Part shown: one piece after another, positions 10,719-22,556 of the stretch
How positions within the stretch are numbered: the stretch's first letter is position 1
How the letters are laid out: each line of letters opens with the position of its first letter
NCBI RefSeq assembly: GCF_037893015.1
Contig: NC_133660.1
Span: 285,917,078 to 285,981,077 of the forward strand
DNA length: 64,000 bases
Source: Macrotis lagotis
Taxonomy: Eukaryota > Chordata > Mammalia > Peramelemorphia > Peramelidae
Direction: 5' to 3'
Notes under the pieces: generated by a model
Told to the model about the DNA's origin: nothing
The model's database searches: none
The model's input: the letters and a program-made list of their open reading frames with translations, nothing else
Position numbers and translations under genes: made by a program

Positions 10719-12974
10719 TCAGGAATGGGGCGATCGCGCCCCAAAGAGGGCGTCCGTCTCCGAACTCCACTCGGGATCCCCTCGCTCCAGGGGCCGGAAG
10801 GGGGGGGCTTCCCGCTTCCACTGCAGCAGCTGCAATGCCAGGAGCAGGCACCACAGCACTAGGCTCACCCAGGAGGAAGCCTGTAAGAGAGGACGGGAGG
10901 AGGGTGGCAGCCTGGAGCCCCCCTCCGGCCCTTGTCCCGGCCTCCCCCTCCTCTCCCTGCCCCTTCCTTACTTCTGCGCTGTATAGGGTGCTATAGAAGT
11001 GTAAGCCGGGTCCGGGGGGCACCCAGGGAAGCTTCTGGGCTTCTGAGCAGCTGGAGGGGGGGCAGCAAGAAAAGATCAGTGAGTTTGCGGGCTCCCTGAA
11101 AGCCGGGCACAGTTTGCGGATGTGTCCAGGCCTAGGGTCACTCCGAGGCACCCCCCCTTCTCTAAGCACCCTCGTTCCTCGTGGGGCCACATAGGCAGAC
11201 CTCAGCCCCGGGGCCTCCCTGCTCTCCCGTGTCCAGTACCTGGCCACGATTTGGAGGCGCATGATGGAGGCGCAGAGGGAATTGGTGCCGAATCGCAGGA
11301 TGCAGGATGAGACGAGCACCAGAAAGATGGCAGCTGCCGACAAGCCGAGGGAGATGCGGAGGCCGAGGGGACTTCTGCGGAGAGGAGAGGCCCAGGACCT
11401 TGAGGCTCCCCTTCCCCGGGCTGGAGCCCCCCCCACACACAGACCCACGCATCTGCCCCAGTCACCTGTGGGAGTCTTCCAGGCAGCTGCTGTAGCTCCA
11501 GTAGAACAGCAGCAGGAGGCAGTAGAGGGCCAGGAGGCCCGAGACCCAGGCCACGAAGTAGCAGAGGGAGGGCGGGGAGGAGCTCGACAAGGACAGAGCC
11601 GAGCTGTTCCAGCCGGCGGTGCCGTAGACGGGACACTGGCCTTTAAAGGAGCCCTGGAAGAAAGCCGGTCAGCAGAGTGGGCAAGGGGCCGGGCCCAGAC
11701 ACTCACAACACGGCAAGTGGGAAGGGAAGGAGCCAGGGGGATCGGGCCAGAGGGCGATGGGCGAGCACCTGCCCTGTAAACTGAGCAAGAAGGTGGGGAG
11801 CCCAGGCTCTGGGGGGCTGGTGGGATCTGCACCCTGCTCCCAGCAGAGCCTGAGGCCAGGCTCCCTCAGCTGCAAGGACAGAAGACTTCCAGCCTCCAGG
11901 CCCCTCCAGGCTTTGGTCAGAGGGAGGTTTTGCCGGTCTCAGTTGGGCCATAAGAAGTGACTGCAGGGAGATTTCCCTTGAGAATTTCTTGCCATACGTT
12001 TGGTCTCTTTTTATATCGTGTAACTGTTAAATTGGGTGCAAGGTCTTTCTCTGAATACTTTGGTTTTGTGAACATAAGCAAATCGCGGGACTAACGAGTC
12101 CTGGCTCTCTTTAAATGCCGCTTTTCCTCGTTTATATACAAAGGACCTGTAGCCTGCGAGTAATTTGATCTTGACAATTTTGCTGGAATTTATGTGGGGG
12201 GGGGAGGTGGCACAGAGGATAAAGCACCGGCCCTGGACTCAGGAGGACCTGGGTTCAAATCTGGTCTCAGACGTTTCATAATGACCTAGCTGTGTGGCCT
12301 CGGGCAAGCCACTGAACCCCTTGGAACCCCCCCAAAAAAAGATTTGCAGGGCTGAGGAACGGCCCAGGGAAGCCCACTTGGTCTTTGCCCCATGTCCTGG
12401 GCCGGCACCAATCTCGGGGACCCGGTCTCGCTGCGTGCGCGGGTGAGGCCGAGACGGGCGCTGGACAAGGCGGGGTGCAGTCCGAGGGCCCCGCCAGCTT
12501 TCCTTCCTCTCGTTTCCAGGGGCTGCTGCCGGGCTGCCCCCGCCCACTGTCGGACACCCGCGGGCCCGCCCGCACGTCCCCCCCGAAGCCCCCTCGGCTG
12601 CGCCCCGTCCCGAGTGGGGTGCAGGGACTGGGCTGCGCCCTCGGGCACCGGCCCCAGCCTTCCCGCCCCCCCCACGGGGCACGCGTGGACGCTCCTGGGG
12701 ACGCACGGAGGGCGGGGGGCCTGCCCGGGGCTCCCCCCAACCGGCCGCCTGCACCGCCCCAGGGACTCCCTTAGCGGAAGAGCGAGTCTAGAGGCCCCGG
12801 AAGAGGCGCGCCCCGGCCGGGGCCCCCCACCAGGCCGACGGGGGAGACTGAGGCCCGGGGGAGGGGCGCGCCCCCCACCTGCGTCCGGAACACGGCGACG
12901 GCCACCACGGCCCCGGCCAGGAAGGCGGCGGCGAAGACCACGAGCTCGGCGCGGTGCAGCCAGGGCAGCGCCAT
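10719..12974 (-). CDS. TMEM179B: Transmembrane protein 179B
   Basis: Five coding exons on the minus strand: 12879-12974, 11466-11653, 11240-11374, 10972-11050, 10719-10880. Total 660 bp, 219 residues, the same length as the human protein. Begins MALPWLHRAELVVFAAAFL (first TM helix). The second exon has GQCPVYGTAGWNSS in the loop and then GLLALYCLLLLFYWSYSSC. The third has GLRISLGLSAAAIFLVLVSS followed by CILRFGTNSLC. The last has SSWVSLVLWCLLLALQLLQW and a cytosolic tail ERGDPEWSSETDALFGARSP. This makes a four-TM topology; the molecular function is not established. Intron 1 carries one SINE (12197-12341). No canonical AATAAA was seen close behind the stop, so the 3' end is undefined and may run toward TMEM223. 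Confidence 0.95.
12197..12341 (+). repeat. tRNA-derived SINE in TMEM179B intron 1
   Basis: Matches the family from head (GAGGTGGCACAGAGGATAAA) through TAGCTGTGTGGCCT to a short A-run. Slightly diverged; the head is preceded by a G-run. Confidence 0.9.
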
Positions 12975-13190
12975 CGCCGCGCCGCCCCGCCCCGCGCCGG
13001 GGGCCCAACCGCCCCCCGCGTCGGCACGCCGCGCCGCGCGTCACACGTCACACGTCACGCGTCGCGTCACAGCCGGCTCCTTCATTCCGCCCCGCCCCCA
13101 CAGCGGCGCGCGTCACACGTCACGCGTCGCACAGCACACGTCACAGCCGGCTCCTTTATTCCCCGCCCCGCCCCCCCGTCACAGCGGCAG
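12975..13190. promoter_or_regulatory. TAF6L terminator / TMEM179B promoter overlap with duplicated cassette
   Basis: Only about 200 bp separate the TAF6L stop (13179) from the TMEM179B ATG (12974), both genes reading leftward. The interval holds a roughly 75-bp imperfect tandem duplication. Copy A is 13046-13105 and copy B 13112-13186; each has CACGTCACGCGTCGC, then GTCACAGCCGGCTCC and a C-rich run. CpG-rich with CRE-like CGTCA cores, so it probably also serves as TMEM179B promoter. Confidence 0.65.
13155..13160 (-). terminator. TAF6L: TAF6L poly(A) signal
   Basis: TTTATT on the plus strand (AATAAA on the gene strand), about 20 bp after the TGA. The equivalent position in the second copy of the duplicated cassette (near 13081) reads TTCATT, so only one of the two signals is canonical. 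Confidence 0.85.
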
Positions 13191-16100
13191 GTACAGCGAG
13201 TAGTCCGACAGCAGCCAGCGGCGCGCCGGCCGGGCCGTGCGGCCGATCATGGGCAGCTTCTGCGCGTAGCGGGAGGCCGGGCTGGGGCCGGGCGGCGGCG
13301 GGAAGGCCGTCTGGAAGAGGCGGCCCCGGCAGCGGCGCCCCGCCTGGCGGCCCGCGATGAGGAAGCGGAAGTGCGGGGCGCCGCGCGGCGCGAAGCGGCT
13401 CTTCTGGAACACGTCGCGGGCGCCGGCGGCCGGGGCCTGGGGGCGCGGGGCCCCGCGCGGCCGGTGCAGGCGCGGCAGCGGGCGGCTCTCGGCGGGCGCC
13501 GGGCCGCGCGGGCTCTCCTCGGCGCGCGGGCTCACGGTGGCGCTGGCCGTCAGCTGCGGCATCTTGCGCACCGCGTCGGCCGCCGCCGCCGGCTCCTTCT
13601 TGGCGCCCGCGGGCCGCGCCGCCGCCGCCGCCGGCTGCCCGGTGCCGAAGCGCGTGGCCAGGCTGTCCCCGAAGAAGGCGTACAGCTCGCGGTAGGTGGC
13701 TCCGAGCCGCGCCGGCGCCCCCGGGCCGCAGCCCGGCTCCGCGGCGCCCGCCTCGGGCAGCGGCCCGCTCCAGGCCGGGTCCTCGGGCCGCCGGCCGCCC
13801 CGGCCCCGGCCCCGGCCCGGCTCGGCCGCCCGCGCCTTCATCTTGAGCAGCCGCTCCACGGCCACCTGCGGGGGGGGGGGGAGTGAGCGCGCGGTGCCCC
13901 CTCCGTGCCCCCGCCGTGCCCCCTCCGTGCCCCCCGCCGCGCCCCCGACGTGCCCCCTCCGTGCCCCGCGCGGTGCCCCCGCCGCGCCCCCGCCGTGCCC
14001 CCTCCGTGCCCCCCGCCGCGCCCCCGCGCGCTCACCAGGATGGCCCCGTACACCTTGTGGCCGTCCGCCTTCACCTGCGCGTTGGACACCGAGTAGTCGT
14101 CCAGCACGGCCTGCAGGTTGGCCCAGTAGGTGGACAGGTGGGGGTACAGCACCCGCTCCACGGCCTGCGGGGGAGGGGGCGGTGAGGGCAGCCCGGGCCC
14201 CGCCGCCCCCCCCGGAGGCGCCCCCTCACCTTCCAGCCCAGGGCGTGCAGCCCCACCACGGCGCCGTAGTGGGAGCACAGCGGCCGCACCGGGTCCGCCA
14301 GCACCTTCTGCAGCGACAGCAGGATCTGCTGGGCCAGGCCGCTCACCAGGTCCCCGTGGATCCTGCGGGGGGCAGGGCAGGCCGTGGGCCGGGGTCCCCG
14401 GGGAGCCCCCCCCCCCGCGCCCCGCCGCGGGCCCTACCAGAAGATGTGGCTGAGCAGCAGCGCCGCGCCGTCGCGCAGGGTCCAGTGGTCATTGAGCGGG
14501 TTGATGGAGGCGGCCAGCGGCTCGAGCACGCAGTAGAGCACGCTGCCCACCAGCGAGCGCACGTACGGGCCCAGGCACAGGTGCGGGTTGCGCAGGAGGC
14601 TGCGGGCCACCTGCAGCAGGCGGTGCAGCTGCTCCAGGTCGTGGCTCACCGACTTCACCTGGGCGCGGGGGCAGCAGCAGGTGGGCCCGAGCTCCGCCCT
14701 TTCCACAGGCCCCGGGGTCCGGGCGGGGCCCCCTGGACACCAGGGCAGCCCCACGGGTCCAGAGATGGCCACGGGGGGGGGGGGGGCGCTTTTGGCAGAG
14801 GCGCCACGTGAAAGCCAACTCCCCCCTCCAAGTCACAAGATAGGGGCCTGCTATATGGATGCAAAGTGAGAGGGAGGGCTCTGCCCTTGAGCAACGCGCT
14901 TCCAGTCTTGTTGGCTTCCCTCCTGCCCACCCTCTCCTAGATGCTGCAGCAATCATCCCTGGCCCCCGCCCCCCCCCACGGCCCTCCCCCCTCCATCACT
15001 GACCCCACTGACGACATAGACAAAGTAGGGCAGCAAGGCGGCAATCTTGGAGTTGGTCTGAAGGTCCTGAAGCGCCACCTGGAAGAACAGGAGATGGTGA
15101 CCGTGAGTCCTCTGGGCCCACAACCTCCCACCTGGGGCAGCAGGGTCCCCGTGGAGCCCTCCAGCCCTGGGGACCTGTAGGCTCCCAGGGGCTTCACTGT
15201 ACTCATAACAAAGCTGAGGTCCAGGGCCACAGAGCTAGGGTGGGCATTCATCCCTTTTCAGAGGAAAGGGGGCCCATGTTGGGGGGGGTGGGGGAGGAGT
15301 GAGGGGAGGGGAGACTCTGAACATAGTCACAGATAAAGAGAAAGTCCTAACTGGCTCTGGAGGCCGTCATGCCCTCCTCCAATCAGGCCCCACCAGAGCT
15401 GAAGCCCCTAGCAGGCCCCAGACCCAAGCCTCCATCTCAACAGGTTGTTGTAGGGGAGGGGCTGTAGAAGCAAGCTCACCAAAGGGGAGCCAGCACATGC
15501 TCCCCCCGGGGGGCTTTTCACACTAGGGCTCCTCCTTGGTAGTGTTAGCCTCAATCCAGATGAAGGCACCACAGAACAAATTGGACTCAAGGTCCAGAAA
15601 GCTAGGACCCCTGGAGCAGGAGCAAGGAAGGGCCCTTGTTTTCCTGCTTCAGTAAGAACCCTAGATCATATCTGAGTGATGATGGCTCACTCCACAAGGC
15701 TGGGAGGCAAAGAAAGGGAATCTTGGGAATGATGAGAGGACAAGACTTAGGCCAGAAGACCTGGGGTGTGAATGGAGAATGCTTAACTGGGAGCCCTCAA
15801 GGAGGTAGACCCTGATCCTCTCCCATCCCAAAATAGAGGAAGGCCACAGGGAAGGGTGAGGGCAAAATAAACCCCAGAGGATATTCCAAAACGTCCACTC
15901 CAGTCTATCATCCATCCTGGTCTGGGCTCAGCTTGGCTGGTCCACAGGCCCCAGGCTGGACTTCTTAAAGGAAACCCCAGAGATCTGGCAGTCTGGACCT
16001 TCATGAGCTGTGGGTCATCCCCCAGCACGGCACGGGTCACTTGCTGGTAGTACTTGAGCAGGTCATCCGTCAGCGAGGAGACAGCACTGGGCACTGCAAA

Positions 16101-19100
16101 GGAATGGACAGTAAAAAAACAGAATGATGAACAAAGGACCCTTCCATGTTGCTGAGAGCCTATCTATGCTGGGTCTTGTAAACCACAGAAAGTGGGGATA
16201 AACAAGGAGAGGCTGGTACCATCATGGACTCATGCTGACCTCTGCTGGAGTCACCTGATCATTCTCAGTGAATGACTTCCTGACCTGCCTTAATTAGAAC
16301 ATCATATTTCAAAAGCTGGAGACCTTCTATGCTGGATCTGAGTTCCACAAACAGGGAGGGAGGGTTTGCTGGCCTAGGGCTGCTCAGACCCTCTGGAGAA
16401 AGGCCCCTAGAGGTTTGTGACAGAAGGATGGGACCGCTGCCACAGGAGGCTCAGGAAAAGAGAGGCAGGCGGTTATAAAGAAAACGCCACCAGGAAGGAA
16501 AAACGATGCTCGAGAAAGAAATGTCTGAGACAAAGAAAAATTATTCTCCTGAGGAAGATGGGAGCTGCCCAAAGAGACTGCCAGGTATGCCCAGAAACTG
16601 CCCAGTTAACTTGCATGTGAAGTACATAAATGGAAGGAGGGCCAGGGAACAGAGCCCCGCTCAGGAGTCAAAGCTGTTATGGGAGCCAACAATGGATAAA
16701 AAGGGATCAGTTTGCTGTATCGGAGGAATTGTATGTAAAGGTATCCAGCCTGTACACCTTAGTTTAAAGAACATACATTACAGTGAACACAATGGAACCA
16801 GGCTCCCCTAAACTGCCACACACTCTTTTCTGTGGCTGTAGAATTGTCTGTGGCTTCCTCTTTCTTTTCTAACATCTCTTAACACTCCTCCCCAATCAAA
16901 ATAAAAGCCTAAAATCACATTGGTCATGTCTGAAAATCTCAGGCTCCTTCTATCCCTCAGGTCCATCATCTCTCTTCCAAGAGCATGAAAGGTGGCATCG
17001 ACCCAATTCTATTCTTAGGGGAAAGGAAATAGGGAAAGGAAGGAAGGAAAAGCTTAGAGAAGGGTCAGGACAGTAGGAAGAGACAGGGCTGCTCCTCTGC
17101 CAAAGAGATGGACCTTTGCCCAGACAATAAAGATGGCTCTCGTGCAGCTGAAGGCATGGGAAGGAATTGGGGAGCAAGGCCCCCATCATTTGGCAGATGA
17201 AAATATTTCTGGGGTACCTGAAAAAGGGAAGTGGAACTCACCAAGAACCAGGGCACCCCTCAAGAACAGCACTTGGTAAAATCCCCTCCTTCTGTTAAGA
17301 TTAGATTGGAAGCTCCTGGAGGGGAGGGCCTTTCTGTGTATGCTCAGTACTTAGTGCTTAGGAGGCCATTAATCAATGTTTACTAGGTTAGAAGATGGAG
17401 AGGGTGGGGTTAGATGATGACTGAATGAACTCAAAGAACATTTAGGGGGCAGCTAAGTGGCACAGTGGATAAAGCACTGGCCCTGGAGTCAGGACGACCT
17501 GAGTTCAAATCCAGCCTCAGACACTTAAAAATTACCCAGCTGTGTGGCCTTGGGCAAGCCATTTAACCCCACTGCCTTGCAGAAAGAAAAAAAACACTTA
17601 GGTTCAAGGCCATGGTGGGCAGTGAGAGGAGTGCCCCAGAAATCTGTGGTCAGTCCTAGGCCCTGGGACATTTTTATCCATGACTTAAGATAATAGGCAG
17701 AGGTGGCATGCTCAGATGACACATGACTAAGCTAAAAATATGACATCACTGTGCCTGTATCCTGTATCAGATAATTTGCTATATCAAGGCAAGGGGAGGG
17801 AGAAACTTTTAGAAAAATGAATGTTCTTCCCCATCAGGCTACAAGGGAACAGTCTGCAATTGTGGGAAATGACCTCCTAGATCTAAGAAAATGCTCTTGG
17901 TGAAGGGGGGTGACTCTGCGAGGATCAGGGGATTTTTGATGACACCTGTCTCCCTGTTTTTCTTTGCAGAGAGGTGGGGGCCTATGGGCACCTGAAGCAC
18001 CATTGCTGTCTGCCATCCTGCTTTGTTCCTGGGGAGACTCTTCCCTGCCCTCCTCCAAAAGGGACCACAGTCAACTTCAGGCCAAGATGGTGGAGAGAAG
18101 ACAGGCACAGTTCTAAAGTCTCCTGATCTCTTCCCCATCTATCACATGAAAAAGGGACCACAGTCATAAAAACTCTGAAGCTCAAAAGTAGGAGAGAAGA
18201 GAAACCTTAGAGGTCAGGAAGGGCATCCAAGGAATCAAGGCCCAAGAATGGCTCTGATAGGTCTTATTGGGCTTCTAAAAAGAGAGGGGATAAGAGGTCC
18301 CCTCAGTGGAAGTTTGGCAGGGGAAGGGAAAGGAAGCCTAAGGGAAAAGATCTCACAATCAGCAGCAACTTGCAGAGGGGAGAGGCAGTAGACACACACA
18401 AGGTGGGGGTGGTAGCGATAAAGAGGGAAGAATGCAGATAGGCCATCACACACATCCCTCTCTTGGGGAATGGCTCAACAAGTAACAGAGTGGAGACCGA
18501 AAGAACCCCACTGCAGCCTCTGACTAGCCTTGGCGACCGCCCCCCAGGGGACGGGGGAAGTAAAGGCCGAGGTGAGGCATGGGGAAGGAAGCAGGGTACA
18601 GCCAGTCTTCTGATCACCTTCATGTGTAGGTCATGGGCTTGCATTTCTTGTGCTCACAGGTGGGGGGGGCAAGTGTGAAAGAATGAGAAGGGGGGCTTGT
18701 AGTTGATTAAGTGAAAATATTTTAAAGTGTTCAAAAGAACAAAATGTGTTCTTGTCATTTCTCATCATTTACCTGATCCTTGAGGCTCCACATTCCCTTT
18801 ACCATCCAGATAGGAAACATGAACTAGAGAAAGACCAGAGAAGGCAGGTCAGATTCACTCTGTTCATGGCCTCTCCACCCTGAGTTGAGGAAACCCCAAC
18901 CCTCTGGTCCCCCTCCTCCCTTTGGGCCAGCCCTGGGGGTCTCCTACCTCTCACAGCTGTCTCAGGGCAGCCCTTGGGAATATTGGTGGCCAGCGCCAGC
19001 TCCACCAGGTTCACCTCTCGGTCTTCAGGGAAGTAGAGGTCGCCTTCCCTGGCAGAACGCAGGGGCAGGGTCTCCTGGGAACCATAGCCACAAACTGCCT

Positions 19101-20129
19101 AGGAATGGGAGGGCAAGGCTATATGTTCTGGAAACTTTAAATTGACATCGAGAAAGATGATTCTGGGAGGGGAACTGTTCCTTTTTTTTTTTGCAAGGCA
19201 AATGAAGTTAAGTGGCTTGCCCAAGGCCACACAGGTAAATTATTAAGTGTCTGAGGCTGGATTTGAACTGGGGTACTCCTAACTCCAGGGCTGGGACTCT
19301 ATCCACTGCACCACCTAGCCGCCCGGAGGGGAACTGTTCCTGAAGAGAGGGCCAGGGGCAGGAAGATCCAGAGACACCACAGTCCTTGGGAACGGAAGCA
19401 AAGAGTTCTGGGGCAAATTTTGGGTTCTTAGAGAGTCATGGGAACATAACTGGGGATAAGCTGGGTGTGGCAGTCAAGGCTGCACTTCCCTTCTGGACAC
19501 ATCAACACTTCAGATGAGTCTCTCCTCATTCATTCCTTACCTCGCAAACTACTTCTACCATATTAGGTGTTTCATGAGCACCAACTACAGGCAAAGCCAT
19601 TGGCCACAGTGATCTGCCCACCTGAAAAGGCTTCCTCCCCAATTTCTAGCCTCCCTTCAAGGCCTAGCTTTTCCACGAAGTTTTCCTTGACCATTCCATA
19701 ATGGTAAAAAGAATCATTCCCATTTCTATGCCATGTTAAGACTCCACACACATGGTCCTGCCCTTTGACAGCTGAGGGATGGACGTGGAGCCTGCCCCAG
19801 ATCTCACCTCTACGTTGCTCCACCTCAGGGCCCGGTTGAAATCTTCCACCGTCAGTTTGCGACGTTTGGTGTGCTTCATGAACTGGGAGCTGTTCTGAGG
19901 TCAGTGGGAAGGCAGGTGTCAGCAGGGGGAGAATACAAGGGGAAACAGGGCAGGGGGCCTCCCTGCTCCCGCTGGGCCGTACCTGGGTGGCCTCCCGAAG
20001 CCTGTAGCAGACGTCCTCGGCCAGAAGCGCGGCCACCTCGTCGCTCAGCTCCAGCCCGGCACTTTCGGCCATGAGCCGGACAGACTCCCTGGGGATTTCC
20101 ACAAAGCGCCGCTCCTCTCGCTCCGACAT
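13179..20129 (-). CDS. TAF6L: TAF6-like, PCAF/SAGA-associated factor (TAF6L)
   Basis: Subunit of PCAF/SAGA-type histone acetyltransferase complexes, a paralogue of TFIID subunit TAF6. Coding exons (gene order): 19983-20129, 19808-19894, 18948-19098, 18773-18823, 15999-16093, 15004-15078, 14438-14658, 14230-14362, 14036-14164, 13179-13865. All are in phase, 591 residues (human about 622). Residues about 1-78 are the H4-like histone fold (MSEREERRFVEIPRESVRLM, KRRKLTVEDFNRALRWSNVE). The middle is the TAF6 HEAT-repeat domain (LGPYVRSLVGSVLYCVLEPL, INPLNDHWTLRDGAALLLSH). The C-terminal exon is low complexity and ends GRLFQTAFPPPP ... RWLLSDYSLYLPL. The exon 5 donor (AAG|GTCCAG) is the one weak splice site. 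Introns hold SINEs at 17445-17596 and 19179-19325. A non-coding first exon is supported near 20869. Confidence 0.96.
13880..14030. repeat. C-rich minisatellite in TAF6L intron 9
   Basis: Irregular tandem array built from GTGCCCCCTCC, GTGCCCCCGCC and related blocks; it fills nearly the whole 170-bp intron between the last two coding exons. Its composition favours strand-asymmetric structures. Confidence 0.8.
17445..17596 (+). repeat. tRNA-derived SINE in TAF6L intron 4
   Basis: Full-length member: head GGGGGCAGCTAAGTGGCACA, middle GAGTTCAAATCCAGCC, 3' end CTTGGGCAAGCCATTTAACC and A-rich tail. Confidence 0.93.
19179..19325 (-). repeat. tRNA-derived SINE in TAF6L intron 2
   Basis: Starts with the poly(T) complement of the tail, then GGCTTGCCCAAGGCCACACA and ends at CCACCTAGCCGCCC. 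The flanking GGAGGGGAACTGTTCC is repeated on both sides (19167-19182 and 19325-19340), a clear target-site duplication. Confidence 0.93.
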
Positions 20130-21000
20130 GGCCCCAGGGTGCTGGGGCGGCCACGAGGGCCTCCCAGTCTGGAAGGAGAGAACATCGGGGTGGGGAGGGG
20201 CTCTGGAGCCCATGGGCCCGGTGGGATGGGGGGTCCTGGCACCTGCTCACCCCTTCATTACTGGTGCCCTGGCACTGGGGGCGGCGCCAGAGGGAGAAGC
20301 TGGTCGGGCCTCTTCCCCACAGAACACAAGTGACCAGGATTTGCAGGGCCCTTGAAGGCTGCGGGGCCCCCAGGAGCGACCTCCTGCTGCAGAAGGGCCC
20401 CCAGGCGGCCTGGGGGTACAGCACGGTGCCCTTTGGGCCTCAGAGCAGCAGAGACCAAGGCCAAGGGCCCTCCTCACTCCTCTCCGCGCGCCTGAACTCA
20501 GATCCTCCCGACTGCCCTGGGGCAGGGGGCTGCCAAGGAGGAGGAGACCCCAGGAGCTGCCCCCCAGTCCGGCCCGGGCCCGAGTTCGACTCTCTCCGGG
20601 CCCCCCCTCCGGGCCTCAGTTTCCTCATCTGTAAAATAAAAGGCGGGGAGGGTCGACCTCTAGGTTCCCCCTCCAAAACTGGACCTACGAGAGGCTTCGG
20701 CGCCGAGTCGCAACCTCTGACCTCGGGGTCAGGGGGCGGGGCCAGGCGAGGGCAGGCTTGCCACAGCCGGGGCCCCCGGCGGAGGGGAGGGCGAGGTGGT
20801 GAGACCCCGGGCCCGAAGAAGCTCGGAAGCCCCGCGCTGAAGGCGGGAGCGAGCCGCGCGGAACTTACCCGAGGGGGGCGAGGGCGCGGGCGGCGCGGGC
20901 GCGGGGGGCGCGGGGGGCGCGGGGGGCGCGGGGGGCGCGGGGGGAGCGGGGGTCGAGGGCGCGGGGGGGCGAGGGCGCGGGGGGCTCCGGCGGCTCCGGC
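20130..21000 (-). promoter_or_regulatory. TAF6L: TAF6L 5' UTR: non-coding exon and intron
   Basis: A consensus donor CTCGG|GTAAGT on the minus strand ends an exon at 20869. An acceptor CTTCCAG|ACTGGG begins the ATG exon at 20168. This gives a spliced 5' UTR with about 40 bases before the ATG (20129). The intron contains an old CORE-SINE tail near 20600-20680 (CTCAGTTTCCTCATCTGTAA). The upstream limit of the first exon is not determined. Confidence 0.6.
20872..20990. repeat. GC minisatellite, 10-bp unit
   Basis: About ten tandem copies of GCGCGGGGGG-type units, degenerating into GGGGGCGAGGGCGCG. It lies in or just upstream of the TAF6L first exon. G-runs of 5-6 every 10 bp make the plus strand a strong G-quadruplex candidate. 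Confidence 0.85.
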
Positions 21001-21094
21001 TCCCGTGCCCAGTCTCAGTTCCCTCGCAGGAGGCTGGCCCCGCCCTCCCTCGCCCCCGGCCAATCCCCGGGCGGCTCTCCGGAGCCCCGCCCAG

Positions 21095-21180
21095 GCCTGG
21101 CGTCACGTGGGGACGACTGCGGGAGGAGCCATGTTGCCGGGGCGTCACGTGACGCCAGCCCTTAAAGGGACCCGGGGGGT
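21095..21180. promoter_or_regulatory. TAF6L: TAF6L core promoter elements: two CACGTG boxes and a YY1-like site
   Basis: GGCGTCACGTGACGCC at 21141-21156 is a perfect 16-bp palindrome combining a CRE half site on each side with a central E-box. A second GCGTCACGTGGG lies about 40 bp to the left. Between them GCCATGTTG (21128-21136) is the reverse of a YY1-like CAACATGGC core. Confidence 0.65.
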
Positions 21181-21599
21181 GTATTCCGGTCGGCCCAGGG
21201 CGGGCCTTCTGCACCCCCTCTTTTTACCGCCCCGCAGTCAAACCAGAGCCCGCCCCCCCTTTCCTCCCTCTCCCCCACCGCAGGCCCAGGCCCGTCTCTA
21301 ACTGGCCAACAGCCCCGCAGGGCCGAGTGGAGGTCCCGCTGGGGTGGGCCCATCCCGGCCCGGCCTTAAGGAAACTTCCCTGGGCCTGAGTGGAGAACGG
21401 GTGGGAGGGGGGAGAGAAGCGAGGCGATCACTTCCGGGTCGGCACCCGACCCCCCCCCCCCCGTGACTCGCTGCGGCCTAGGAGCCGGGGGGGGGGGACC
21501 GAAGTGGAGAAGGGAGGCTGGGGGGCTCCGGCTGAATGTGAGTGAACTGGGAGCCGAGCCCCCTCCCCAGCCTTGAAAGCCACGGAACGTGGTGCGTCA

Positions 21600-21732
21600 C
21601 GGGGCCGGTGGCGCAGGGGCTGGAGCCCCGGAGCCAGGAGGACCTGGGTTCAAATCCGACCCCAGAGGCTTCATGGGCCCAGCCGCGTGGCCCTGGGCGA
21701 ATGCCTTGACCCATTGCCTAGCCTAAAAAGTG
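21600..21732 (+). repeat. tRNA-derived SINE, old copy
   Basis: GGGCCGGTGGCGCAGGGGCT head, GGGTTCAAATCCGACC middle and GTGGCCCTGGGCGAATGCC 3' part. More diverged and GC-shifted than most copies. Confidence 0.8.
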
Positions 21733-22429
21733 CGGCAGTCTTCAGTAAATGAACTTGCCAGAGGGTGGAGACTTTTTCTAGAAGTTTAGCCAGGAGCGGA
21801 AGAGAGATGGGACAAGAAATGAGTCCAGCCTAAGTGAAGACAGCTTAAGGAGGCTGGCACGGCTGTAGGCAGCAGGGAAGGAGCCAGTGCAGGAGAGCCT
21901 GAGCATGAGGGAGGAAGGCATGTTGGGAGAGTCCAGATCCCAGAGATGATGGGAACAGATGGCATCATTAGACACTATCACAACGGGAGAGAGTGAGGGA
22001 AAAAAACCACAGAGAGTCTTTTGGGTATGAAATAAGGAAAAAAAGTTTCTAGCAATTGATTTCTGGTTTCTCAATCAAGAGGTAAAGGAGCTTGGGGGAA
22101 GAGTGGCAAAGAGGAGGGGTACAGAGGGCTGGTCTGGGAATAGAAAGTTTAGAAGAGTGACTATAGAATGTGATAATGAAGCAGTTTGGGGTACCGGTAC
22201 TAAGCTAGAATGTGAAGGAATCTCACAAAGACTCAGGGTGATAGGGGACAGATGTTTTCCCTTCATTTTCAAAGACCAAGGCATCAGGGAGGTGATGCTG
22301 TGACAAGCACATGAATTGGATTTCAGTGAAGGGGGGCTGTGCTAAGTCACCAGCCTCACTTTCTCCTCCAGAAGCATCTGGGTCCAGCAGCCAGATATGG
22401 ATCAGGATGACTGGAGGTGTGAGGCAGTC

Positions 22430-22556
22430 AGGCTGAAGTGATTTGCCCAGGGTCACGCAGCTAGTAAGTGGCAAGTGTCTGAGGCTAGATTCAAACTCCC
22501 ATTCTCCTGGATCCAAGGCCAGTAATCTAACCCACTTCACCACCTAGCTGCCCCTA
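22430..22556 (-). repeat. Old SINE, reverse copy
   Basis: GATTTGCCCAGGGTCACGCA, then GTGTCTGAGGCTAGATTCAA and CCACCTAGCTGCCCC. Closer to the MIR/CORE-like relatives of the tRNA SINE; diverged. Confidence 0.75.

Noticed and set aside
9620-11832. Minus-strand frames of 374 and 416 codons across TMEM223 and TMEM179B
   Set aside because: They cross splice sites and poly(A) signals of the real genes and exist only because stops are rare in GC-rich DNA.
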